Positions 1 through 5,442 of a stretch of 5,475 bases of DNA are shown here, in pieces. Location: assembly GCA_018067115.1 (NCBI GenBank), contig JAGPVI010000281.1:1-5475 (forward strand), in the 5' to 3' direction. Under the pieces are notes generated by a model. It was not told the DNA's origin. It did no database searches and worked only from the letters and a program-made list of their open reading frames with translations. Source of the DNA: Bizionia sp. (GTDB lineage Bacteria; Bacteroidota; Bacteroidia; Flavobacteriales; Flavobacteriaceae). The first letter of the stretch is position 1; the number at the start of each line of letters is the position of its first letter. Both the position numbers and the translations under genes were made by a program.

Positions 1-715
1 GGATCACGTTGAAGAAAACTCAACAACGGCAGAAGTATTTAATACTTTAGACGAAACGGCGTCTAAGACCGAAGACTTTGTTGCTAAAAACCAAAAGTAT
101 ATATTTATCATAATTGGTGTGGTAGCAGTAATCGTTTTAGGTTACTTAGGGTATAAAGAGTTTGTACACGAACCAAAGCAAAATGAAGCGATGAACGATA
201 TGTATCATGCTCAAAAGAATTTTGAAGAAGCTGTAAATGGTGTGTCTTCAGATTCATTATACAACGTAGCTTTAAGCGGTAGCGAAGGTAAATTCGGAAT
301 GATCGATATCATTAACGAATATAGCGGTACTCCGGCAGCAAACCTTGCAAATTATTACGCAGGTATGGCTTACTTAAACTTAAAAGACTACAAAAAAGCG
401 ATAGCGCATTTAGATAAGTTTTCTAGCGAAGATGAAATCTTAGCACCTATGGCAAAAGGAGCAATTGGAGATGCTTTTGTGCAATTAAACCAAAACGAGG
501 ATGCATTAAAATATTACAAGGCCGCTGCAACATTACGCGAAAATGGATATTCTGCACCTACGTATTACTACAAGGCTGGAATTACAGCTTTAGAGTTAGG
601 AAACGCTAAAGAAGCTTTAGGATATTTCAACACTATTAAAGAAAAATACCCGTCTTCTTCAGAGTCTACAACCGTAGATATCTTTATTGGAAAAGCGGAA
701 GCAATGTCAAACTAA
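1..715 (+). CDS. TPR-repeat protein with one N-terminal membrane anchor (5' end outside window)
   Basis: This is a partial gene. The reading frame is open from base 2 to the TAA at 713-715 (237 visible residues), and its start codon lies upstream of the window. The first ~31 visible residues are polar and acidic (DHVEENSTTAEVFNTLDE). A hydrophobic helix follows at visible residues 33-51 (YIFIIIGVVAVIVLGYLGY), then a soluble, probably periplasmic part with TPR-like helical pairs. Typical repeat segments are NYYAGMAYLNLKDYKKAIAHL, APMAKGAIGDAFVQLNQNEDALKYY and TYYYKAGITALELGNAKEALGYF. A GTG at 119 could be taken as a start, but it falls in the middle of the membrane helix and would remove the anchor, so it is rejected. 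The architecture resembles YfgM-type single-pass TPR proteins, which act as envelope scaffolds or chaperone partners; that is a family analogy and not proof of function. It precedes ribH by 33 nt and is probably co-transcribed with it. Confidence 0.88.
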   Translation, partial: DHVEENSTTAEVFNTLDETASKTEDFVAKNQKYIFIIIGVVAVIVLGYLGYKEFVHEPKQNEAMNDMYHAQKNFEEAVNGVSSDSLYNVALSGSEGKFGMIDIINEYSGTPAANLANYYAGMAYLNLKDYKKAIAHLDKFSSEDEILAPMAKGAIGDAFVQLNQNEDALKYYKAAATLRENGYSAPTYYYKAGITALELGNAKEALGYFNTIKEKYPSSSESTTVDIFIGKAEAMSN

Positions 716-748
716 ATTTAATTTTCTGGTAGTAACTGGAACATAATT

Positions 749-1234
749 ATGGCAACAGCAAATAATAATTTATCAGAATATGATAAAGCATCAATCCCAA
801 ACGCGAATGATTTTCGGTTTGGGATTGTTGTTTCAGAATGGAACAGCGATATCACAGAAGGGCTTTTAAAAGGCGCTGTAGAGACGCTAAAAGAACATGG
901 AGCAAAAGATGAGAACATAGTGGTGTGGCACGTGCCAGGAAGCTATGAGCTTATTTACGGGTGTAAGAAAATGCAAGAGCAAATGGTAAACGCCGTTATC
1001 GCTATTGGAAGCGTTATTCAAGGCGAAACCAAACATTTCGACTTTGTATGTGAGGCCGTTGCCCACGGTATTAAAGACCTAAATGTTATTCGCGACACAC
1101 CAGTAATTTTCTGTGTACTTACAGATAATAATTTACAACAAGCCATAGACCGCTCTGGTGGAATACATGGTAATAAAGGTACGGAAGCAGCCGTAGCCGC
1201 TATTAAAATGGCGCAATTAGGCGAAAACGCTTAA
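749..1234 (+). CDS. ribH: 6,7-dimethyl-8-ribityllumazine synthase (lumazine synthase)
   Basis: The encoded enzyme condenses 5-amino-6-(ribitylamino)uracil with 3,4-dihydroxy-2-butanone 4-phosphate to form 6,7-dimethyl-8-ribityllumazine, the penultimate step of riboflavin synthesis in the cytoplasm. At 161 residues it has the usual family length. Visible motifs, in order, are: the pyrimidine-binding WN at 31-32 in SEWNSDIT; HVPGSYEL at 61-68; the signature GSVIQGETKHFDFV at 87-100, with the probable catalytic His96; PVIFCVLT at 118-125; and the phosphate/loop region with Arg135 and NKGTEAA at 142-148. The ATG at 749 is the natural start: the N-terminal tail (ATANNNLSEYDKASIPNA) is compatible with the short extension preceding the Rossmann-like core, and a weak GGA lies 8 nt upstream. 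No FMN riboswitch is seen before it. The 5' coding part contains a long hairpin (792-827), listed separately. A terminator follows directly. Confidence 0.97.
   Translation: MATANNNLSEYDKASIPNANDFRFGIVVSEWNSDITEGLLKGAVETLKEHGAKDENIVVWHVPGSYELIYGCKKMQEQMVNAVIAIGSVIQGETKHFDFVCEAVAHGIKDLNVIRDTPVIFCVLTDNNLQQAIDRSGGIHGNKGTEAAVAAIKMAQLGENA
792..827 (+). other. Long near-perfect hairpin inside the 5' end of ribH
   Basis: The left arm CAATCCCAAAC (792-802) is fully complementary to GTTTGGGATTG (817-827). After one bulged G (803), CGAA (804-807) pairs with TTCG (813-816) around the 5-nt loop TGATT. This gives 15 base pairs with one bulge, beginning 43 nt after the ribH start codon. It lies wholly within codons for residues 15-27 (S-I-P-N...F-R-F-G-I-V). 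The structure is seen directly; any regulatory role is inference. Part of the complementarity arises because codons for Ile-Pro-Asn and Phe-Gly-Ile are naturally complementary. Confidence 0.6.
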
Positions 1235-1256
1235 TACCAAACGGTAATAGTAGTAT

Positions 1257-1302
1257 AAAAAGCATCTTTTAGTATCTCGGGATACTTAAAGATGCTTTTT
1301 TT
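1257..1302 (+). terminator. Rho-independent terminator after ribH
   Basis: The stem AAAAAGCATCTTT (1257-1269) pairs perfectly with AAAGATGCTTTTT (1288-1300). An internal T-T mismatch (1270/1287) follows, then AGTATC (1271-1276) pairs with GATACT (1281-1286) around the loop TCGG. The run of seven T (1296-1302) supplies the U tract. Because the 5' arm begins with an A run, the element could also stop transcription from the opposite strand, although no minus-strand gene faces it here. It lies 22 nt after the ribH stop and separates the TPR-ribH unit from the mutL unit. Confidence 0.93.
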
Positions 1303-1330
1303 GTTAACAATTTTTAGCAGTTACAACCCG

Positions 1331-1358
1331 TTAGTCTATTGTATTTTCTGTACTTTTG
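1331..1358 (+). promoter_or_regulatory. Candidate Bacteroidota-type promoter for the mutL operon
   Basis: TACTTTTG at 1351-1358 matches the Bacteroidota -7 consensus TAnnTTTG exactly. Seventeen nt upstream is TTA (1331-1333), a 2-of-3 match to the -33 TTG element. The location is sensible: just downstream of the ribH terminator and about 30 nt before the first start codon of the next gene run, which implies a very short 5' leader. This is a motif match only, with no evidence of activity. A TTG at 1339-1341 is too close to the -7 element to act as the -33 box. Confidence 0.45.
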
Positions 1359-1386
1359 AAAGTCAATAACTAGTAGCAAAAGTATC

Positions 1387-1617
1387 GTGTTTTCACAGAA
1401 AAAGAACAAACAATTTAAATATAAATCTCGATTTTCGGAAAGCGAGAAACGCAACGATAGCCTGTCAGAAGAGGCTATGAAAAGTGATATCTCTTCCGAA
1501 TGGGAAAAAACAAGACGCTCTGTTAGAAAAAATAAATTATCTACGTTGCCAATGTTACTCATTATTTTGGCTTTAATTATTGGAATAATGTACTACCTAG
1601 ATATTAAATTACGTTAA
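1387..1617 (+). CDS. Small basic tail-anchored membrane protein, paralogue of the next ORF
   Basis: The protein has 76 residues and no function I recognise. Its N-terminus is strongly basic (QKKNKQFKYKSRF, residues 4-16). A charged, probably helical middle follows, including SSEWEK with Trp39. A single hydrophobic helix lies at about 52-71 (STLPMLLIILALIIGIMYYL), leaving only LDIKLR or less outside the membrane. The basic residues preceding the helix predict a cytoplasmic N-terminus. The start is GTG at 1387; the only in-frame alternative before an upstream stop at 1357-1359 is the rare ATA. GTG is preferred because it preserves the basic block shared with the next protein (QKKNK-x-aromatic-x-YK-x-RF). 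An ATG at codon 31 would delete that block. This is the first gene of the proposed mutL operon, 14 nt before its sister gene. Its small size makes functional prediction unsafe, but the paralogous conservation argues that it is a real gene. Confidence 0.78.
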   Translation: MFSQKKNKQFKYKSRFSESEKRNDSLSEEAMKSDISSEWEKTRRSVRKNKLSTLPMLLIILALIIGIMYYLDIKLR

Positions 1618-1662
1618 TCTTTTTACAGACAATGGGATATTTAAAACAGAAAAAGAATAAAC
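1396..1662 (+). repeat. Diverged tandem duplication signature between the two small genes
   Basis: Bases 1396-1411 and 1647-1662 are the same 16-mer with one difference (CAGAAAAAGAA then C or T then AAAC). They encode the shared Gln-Lys-Lys-Asn-Lys block. Seven of the 13 codons in the aligned block are identical, and the third-position changes in Asn and Arg codons are synonymous. This short direct repeat is what remains of a probable gene duplication. It is not a mobile-element repeat. Confidence 0.5.
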
Positions 1663-1919
1663 GCTATAATTATAAACCGCGCTTTTACAAGCACGACGGA
1701 GACGGAAGTCCGTTTGAAATAAAACATAAATTTGACGACTATAGAACCACTTTAGGTGGTAACAAAAATATAAAACAAAAGTTTACCTCTGCTTGGGATG
1801 AGTTTAAAAACTCTCCGGACAAAGCCGTAAACCGAAGAATATTAATAATCGTTTTAGTGCTTGTGTTTTTGTTTTTACTAATAATTGATTTCGATTTGAC
1901 GATCTTTTTATCAAAATAA
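1632..1919 (+). CDS. Small tail-anchored membrane protein upstream of mutL (conserved flavobacterial type)
   Basis: The protein has 95 residues and no known function. The N-terminus contains QKKNKRYNYKPRF (6-18), nearly the same block as in the preceding protein. It is followed by a Gly/Asp-rich turn (HDGDGSPFEIKHKFDDYRTT) and an amphipathic stretch around Trp55 (TSAWDEF). The C-terminal hydrophobic helix at about 69-86 (RILIIVLVLVFLFLLIID) is preceded by Arg68-Arg69, predicting N-terminus in the cytoplasm and a short periplasmic tail. From memory, relatives in Flavobacteriaceae are sometimes labelled 'riboflavin synthase subunit beta', apparently by spread from neighbouring ribH. Nothing in this sequence resembles a riboflavin enzyme, so that name should not be used. 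Its TAA (1917-1919) directly abuts the mutL ATG, suggesting translational coupling. Confidence 0.86.
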   Translation: MGYLKQKKNKRYNYKPRFYKHDGDGSPFEIKHKFDDYRTTLGGNKNIKQKFTSAWDEFKNSPDKAVNRRILIIVLVLVFLFLLIIDFDLTIFLSK

Positions 1920-3773
1920 ATGGCAGATATCATTCAACTATTACCAGATCACGTTGCTAACCAAATTGCTGCCGGGGAAGTCGTACAACGACCAGCTTCT
2001 GTAGTTAAAGAACTGTTAGAAAACGCTATTGATGCTGGTGCAAGTTCTATAAAACTAATCATAAAAGAAGCAGGAAAAACACTAATTCAGGTTATCGATA
2101 ACGGTAAAGGAATGAGCGTTACCGATGCGCGTTTAAGTTTTGAACGCCACGCCACATCTAAAATTAAAACTGCCGACGACCTTTTTCTGCTAAGTACAAA
2201 AGGCTTTCGAGGTGAAGCTTTGGCAAGTATTGCAGCTATTGCTCATGTAGAATTAAAAACAAAACAAGAAGGAGACGAAGTAGGGACCTGCCTAGTTATT
2301 GAAGGTAGCGAGGTGCAATCTCAAGAGGTTGTTGTTACCCCAAAAGGCTCATCGCTGGCTGTAAAGAACTTGTTTTTTAATATTCCAGCTCGACGTAATT
2401 TTTTAAAGTCGAATGCTGTAGAAACGCGACATATTATAGACGAATTTCATCGTGTAGCTTTAGCGCATCCTAGTATAGAATTCGTGATGTTTCATAACGG
2501 AAGCGAATCGTTTAATTTACCAGAAAGCAACTATCGCCAACGTATAGTTAATATTTTCGGGACTAAAACCAATGAGAAGTTGGTGCCTGTAAATGAAGAT
2601 ACAGAGGTTTTAGCAATTTCGGGATTTGTTGGAAAACCAGAGTTTGCTAAAAAGTCTCGTGGTGAGCAATTCTTTTTTGTAAATGATCGTTTTATTAAAA
2701 GTGCGTATTTAAACCATGCGATTTCTTCAGCTTTTGAAGGGTTGTTAAAAGATGGGGCTCACGCGAGTTATTTTTTAAATTTAAAGGTGAACCCGCAAAC
2801 CATCGATATAAATATTCACCCTACTAAAACAGAAATTAAATTCGACGATGAGCATACCTTATACGCCATTTTACGTTCTGCTGTAAAGCATAGTTTGGGG
2901 CAATTTAATATAGCTCCTGTTTTGGATTTCGATCGCGATTCTAACTTAGATACACCGTACAGCTATCAACAAAAAGGAACACCATCTGTAGAAGTTGATA
3001 GAAGTTATAACCCGTTTCAAGAAGAGAAAATAGCGCCTACAACATCACAGAGAGTGCATAAGCCAACAGCTTCTAATTCTAATAGTTGGGAAAGTTTATA
3101 TGTTGGTTTAGAATCTAAAGGAATGCAATCGCAAAACGATTTTAGCGGTATTGATTTTGAAACTGAAGAAAAGAATTCATCAATTTTCGATGAAACTAAT
3201 AAAGTCGAGCATAAGCATACTACGTATCAAGCACATAATAAATACATAATAAGTACTATAAAATCTGGAATGTTGATAATCGATCAACATCGTGCACACC
3301 AACGTGTGTTGTACGAAGATTTCTTAAAAAATATGACGATTAAAGAAGCGATGAGCCAGCAGTTACTATTTCCTTTACAGCTTCACTTTTCACCTCAAGA
3401 AATTGAGATTATTCAGCAATTAAAAAGTGATTTAGAGCATACAGGTTTTATTTTTCAAACTATAAAAGAAGAATTAGTTGAAATTACTGGTGTGCCTGTT
3501 AGTGTGCCAGAAAGTGAAGTTTCTATTATTTTAGAGCAACTAATTAGCGATGTTGAAAACGAAGTGCCAGATAGTAATTTTAGTGCTACCGATTTGTTAG
3601 CTAAATCTATGGCTAAAAGTTTAGCCATAAAAACAGGGCAAAGTTTAACGCGAATGGAGCAAGAACATCTTGTAAATTCATTGTTTGCCTGTAAAGAGCC
3701 CAGTGCATCGCCTGCAAATAGAGTTACTTTTATTACGATGACCGTAGACGAATTAGATAAAAGATTCGTTTAG
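1920..3773 (+). CDS. mutL: DNA mismatch repair protein MutL
   Basis: This is the ATP-driven mismatch repair matchmaker, which couples MutS to downstream strand processing. It has 617 residues, the normal length for bacterial MutL. The N-terminal GHKL ATPase has ELLENAIDAGA (31-41; probable general base Glu31, Mg-binding Asn35), DNGKGM (60-65), RHATSKI (76-82), GFRGEAL (95-101), NIPARRNFLKS (154-164) and HPTKTEIKF (300-308, with Lys303). A low-complexity Ser/Gln/Glu-rich linker spans about 335-430. The C-terminal dimerisation domain runs from about 435. QQLLFP (480-485) fits the QxLxxP clamp-binding motif. The endonuclease signature is degenerate: DQHRAHQRVLYE (455-466) keeps Asp, His and the last Glu but has Gln at the first Glu position. 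The ACR-type Cys is apparently Lys566, and the CPHGRP site reads SPANRV (597-602). It starts immediately after the previous stop with no clear SD sequence. Confidence 0.98.
   Translation: MADIIQLLPDHVANQIAAGEVVQRPASVVKELLENAIDAGASSIKLIIKEAGKTLIQVIDNGKGMSVTDARLSFERHATSKIKTADDLFLLSTKGFRGEALASIAAIAHVELKTKQEGDEVGTCLVIEGSEVQSQEVVVTPKGSSLAVKNLFFNIPARRNFLKSNAVETRHIIDEFHRVALAHPSIEFVMFHNGSESFNLPESNYRQRIVNIFGTKTNEKLVPVNEDTEVLAISGFVGKPEFAKKSRGEQFFFVNDRFIKSAYLNHAISSAFEGLLKDGAHASYFLNLKVNPQTIDINIHPTKTEIKFDDEHTLYAILRSAVKHSLGQFNIAPVLDFDRDSNLDTPYSYQQKGTPSVEVDRSYNPFQEEKIAPTTSQRVHKPTASNSNSWESLYVGLESKGMQSQNDFSGIDFETEEKNSSIFDETNKVEHKHTTYQAHNKYIISTIKSGMLIIDQHRAHQRVLYEDFLKNMTIKEAMSQQLLFPLQLHFSPQEIEIIQQLKSDLEHTGFIFQTIKEELVEITGVPVSVPESEVSIILEQLISDVENEVPDSNFSATDLLAKSMAKSLAIKTGQSLTRMEQEHLVNSLFACKEPSASPANRVTFITMTVDELDKRFV
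3608..3629 (+). repeat. Perfect 10-bp inverted repeat inside mutL
   Basis: TATGGCTAAA (3608-3617) is followed by AG and then its exact reverse complement TTTAGCCATA (3620-3629). As RNA this could form a 9-bp hairpin with a 4-nt loop. It encodes the segment around Ser563-Lys571 of MutL and has no T tract, so it is not a terminator. It may be chance in AT-rich coding sequence. Confidence 0.6.
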
Positions 3774-3797
3774 AACTTATAAAATTAAATAGAAAAA

Positions 3798-4553
3798 ATG
3801 AGGGGAATAACCGATACTGTAAAACACCTAATAATTATAAATGCCATCTTCTTTGTAGGAACGCTTACCTTAGGCGGTGGCGAGTTGTTTTATAACTTGT
3901 TTGCGCTTTATTTTCCAGAAAATGAAGCGTTTAAACCGTGGCAAATTATTACGCATATGTTTATGCACGGCGGTTATATGCACATTATATTTAATATGTT
4001 TGCGCTTTGGATGTTTGGTAGCGCAGTAGAAACGCAATTGGGAGTTAAGAAATTTTTATTCTTATATTTTTCTGCTGGTCTGGGAGCGGCTCTTTTTCAA
4101 GTGGGCTTTTATTATTTTAATTATATGCCGGCGTTCGATGCCTTAATAAGTTCTGGATTAACCCAAACGCAGATATTTGAAATGTTAGGAAGTAACCAAG
4201 CTATGGGTGGTATTAATGCAGCACAATTTGAAAATTTAAAAGCTATTTTCCCTGTGTTTAATGCGACAATGGTAGGTGCCTCAGGGTGTATAATGGGGAT
4301 TTTAGTTGCCTTTGGAATGCTAAATCCTAATGCAGAATTAATGTTGATTTTTTTACCTATTCCAATAAAAGCAAAGTACTTTATACCAGGTATTATCGCT
4401 TTAGATATTATATCGGCAGTAACGGGGCAATCCTTTTTTAGTCCGAGTAATACAGCGTTTATGGCCCACGTGGGTGGCGCATTAATTGGGTTTATTATTA
4501 TGCTATTCTGGAGGAATGACAATAATACTTTTAATAAATTTAGAATAGATTAA
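3798..4553 (+). CDS. Rhomboid-family intramembrane serine protease (first of pair)
   Basis: The product is a six-helix inner-membrane protease that cuts transmembrane substrates. It has 251 residues. The loop-1/helix-2 motif has His53, His57, His62 and Asn66 (THMFMHGGYMHIIFN), with the same 4-5-4 spacing as His141/145/150 and Asn154 in E. coli GlpG. The nucleophile is Ser162 in GASG (160-163) at the start of helix 4, and the dyad partner is His224 in AHVGGALIG in helix 6. All key residues are present, so it is probably active. Approximate helices are 8-26, 58-77, 84-104, 159-175, 181-205 and 219-238. The loop between helices 3 and 4 (about 107-157, predicted periplasmic) is about 50 residues, much longer than in its neighbour. 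The start ATG lies 24 nt after mutL, behind an A-rich leader. Substrates cannot be inferred. Confidence 0.95.
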   Translation: MRGITDTVKHLIIINAIFFVGTLTLGGGELFYNLFALYFPENEAFKPWQIITHMFMHGGYMHIIFNMFALWMFGSAVETQLGVKKFLFLYFSAGLGAALFQVGFYYFNYMPAFDALISSGLTQTQIFEMLGSNQAMGGINAAQFENLKAIFPVFNATMVGASGCIMGILVAFGMLNPNAELMLIFLPIPIKAKYFIPGIIALDIISAVTGQSFFSPSNTAFMAHVGGALIGFIIMLFWRNDNNTFNKFRID

Positions 4554-4557
4554 TCTA
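4546..4557. repeat. 12-bp palindrome over the first rhomboid stop codon
   Basis: TAGATTAATCTA is its own reverse complement and is centred on the TAA stop (4551-4553). The flanking TTTAGA (4539-4544) and TCTAAA (4554-4559) can also pair as an alternative stem. There is no T tract after it, so it does not look like a terminator. It may be chance, or a 3'-end or intercistronic mRNA structure. Confidence 0.5.
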
Positions 4558-4581
4558 AAAAATAGCCTATAAGGTTTTTAT

Positions 4582-5439
4582 ATGAGTTTAAAAGAGGACA
4601 TAAAATATAAACTAGCACGACTTAACGTGTTAGAAAAAATAATAGCTATTAATGTTGTTATTTTTTTGCTATCATTTGTGTTAAAATCAGTTTTAGGTAG
4701 CATTATTTTTTGGCTACAATTACCAAGCGAATTAAATAGTTTTCTAGTTAAACCGTGGACAATCTTCACCTATGCTTTTTTACATTTCGACTTTTTGCAT
4801 ATTGTTTTTAATATGCTATGGTTGTACTTTATTGGGCGTATATTTTTAAACCTGTTTAGTGCAAAAATGGCATTAAACATATATTTTCTTGGTGCTATTT
4901 TTGGTGGGTTATTCTTTATTTTAGGATACACCGTTTTACCCACTTTCTTTCAAGGAACTACGTATTTAGTAGGAGCATCGGCAGCGGTTAGAGCTTTGTT
5001 TATTTTTATTTGCGCGTATATGCCTAATAAAGAAGTTCGTTTTTTTACCTTTAATTTAAAGCTATGGTATTTAGGTGCCGCATTTGTTGTTTTTGATGTC
5101 TTAGGTCTATTTGGAGTGAACTCTGGTGGCAATTTAGCGCATATAGGAGGTGCCTTTTTAGGGTATTTGTATGCAATACAATTATTAAAAGGAAATGATA
5201 TTGGTAGAGGTTTTGAAAGTATGATAGATGCCATTTCTAGCTGGTTTAAAAAGTCGACTAAATCTAATTTAAAAACAGTACATAAAGACAAATCTAAAGT
5301 TGGAGGCTTTACAAAAGGTGAGTTTGAACAGTTTAATAACCAGAAAAAGATAGATGTTATTCTAGATAAAATAAGTAAAAGTGGTTACGATAGTTTAACG
5401 GCCGCAGAAAAGGAATTTTTATTTAGAGCAGGAAAGTAA
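4582..5439 (+). CDS. Rhomboid-family intramembrane protease with C-terminal cytoplasmic tail (second of pair)
   Basis: The protein has 285 residues. Its six helices lie at roughly 17-40, 68-88, 96-117, 130-147, 160-178 and 184-203. The helix-2 motif is Tyr64, His68, His73, Asn77 (YAFLHFDFLHIVFN); the first His of the usual set is Tyr. The presumed nucleophile Ser133 lies in GASA (131-134), replacing GxSG, with His187 in AHIGGAFLG. The dyad is therefore intact and activity is plausible. From memory, GASA is common in this Bacteroidota subgroup. Arg137 sits inside helix 4, four residues after Ser133, an unusual place for a charge. About 80 residues follow the last helix, ending in a compact conserved-looking helix pair (IDVILDKISKSGYDSLTAAEKEFLFRAGK), similar to the small C-terminal domain I recall as DUF6576 on such rhomboids. 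An AAGG at 4571-4574, 7 nt before the ATG, is one of the few SD-like sites here. Confidence 0.93.
   Translation: MSLKEDIKYKLARLNVLEKIIAINVVIFLLSFVLKSVLGSIIFWLQLPSELNSFLVKPWTIFTYAFLHFDFLHIVFNMLWLYFIGRIFLNLFSAKMALNIYFLGAIFGGLFFILGYTVLPTFFQGTTYLVGASAAVRALFIFICAYMPNKEVRFFTFNLKLWYLGAAFVVFDVLGLFGVNSGGNLAHIGGAFLGYLYAIQLLKGNDIGRGFESMIDAISSWFKKSTKSNLKTVHKDKSKVGGFTKGEFEQFNNQKKIDVILDKISKSGYDSLTAAEKEFLFRAGK
5431..5436 (+). promoter_or_regulatory. SD-like site for the last gene, embedded in the preceding CDS
   Basis: GGAAAG lies 6 nt before the ATG at 5443, inside the codons for the last residues (Gly-Lys) of the second rhomboid. It supports 5443 as a real start and implies that the two genes are translated from one mRNA. 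Confidence 0.45.
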
Positions 5440-5442
5440 CCT

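Noticed and set aside
119..121. GTG as the start codon of the TPR protein
   Set aside because: It lies in the middle of the membrane helix, and the frame is open all the way to the window edge with protein-like sequence.
716..748. FMN riboswitch or dedicated promoter in front of ribH
   Set aside because: The gap is only 33 nt. The nearest -7-like string TAATTTTC (719-726) ends in C, not G, and has no TTG at the right distance.
718..918. Minus-strand ORF opposite the start of ribH
   Set aside because: It is a shadow of ribH in another frame, with no recognisable domain or start context.
1314..1562. Minus-strand ORF opposite the first small membrane protein
   Set aside because: The plus-strand ORF has a clear paralogue and operon context; the antisense frame has neither.
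1746..1760. Small stem ACCAC/GTGGT inside the second microprotein gene
   Set aside because: Five base pairs in coding sequence are expected by chance.
1632..1919. Naming the second small protein a riboflavin synthase subunit
   Set aside because: It has no lumazine or riboflavin synthase motif, is only 95 aa long and has a C-terminal membrane helix; the name would come only from its neighbour ribH.
1739..1933. Minus-strand ORF opposite the second small membrane protein
   Set aside because: It is an antisense shadow with no support.
4121..4522. Minus-strand ORF of 133 codons opposite the first rhomboid
   Set aside because: The plus strand encodes an intact rhomboid with all catalytic motifs; the antisense product is low-complexity Ile/Ala/Pro/Asn-rich with no domain.
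4554..4581. Intrinsic terminator between the two rhomboid genes
   Set aside because: The stem AGCCT/AGGTT (4564-4576) is only 5 bp with a wobble pair and 3-nt loop; the following T run overlaps it and leads straight into the next start codon.
4950..5291. Minus-strand ORF of 113 codons opposite the second rhomboid, and the similar one at 4578-4769
   Set aside because: Both overlap coding sequence of a recognisable gene and have no supporting features.
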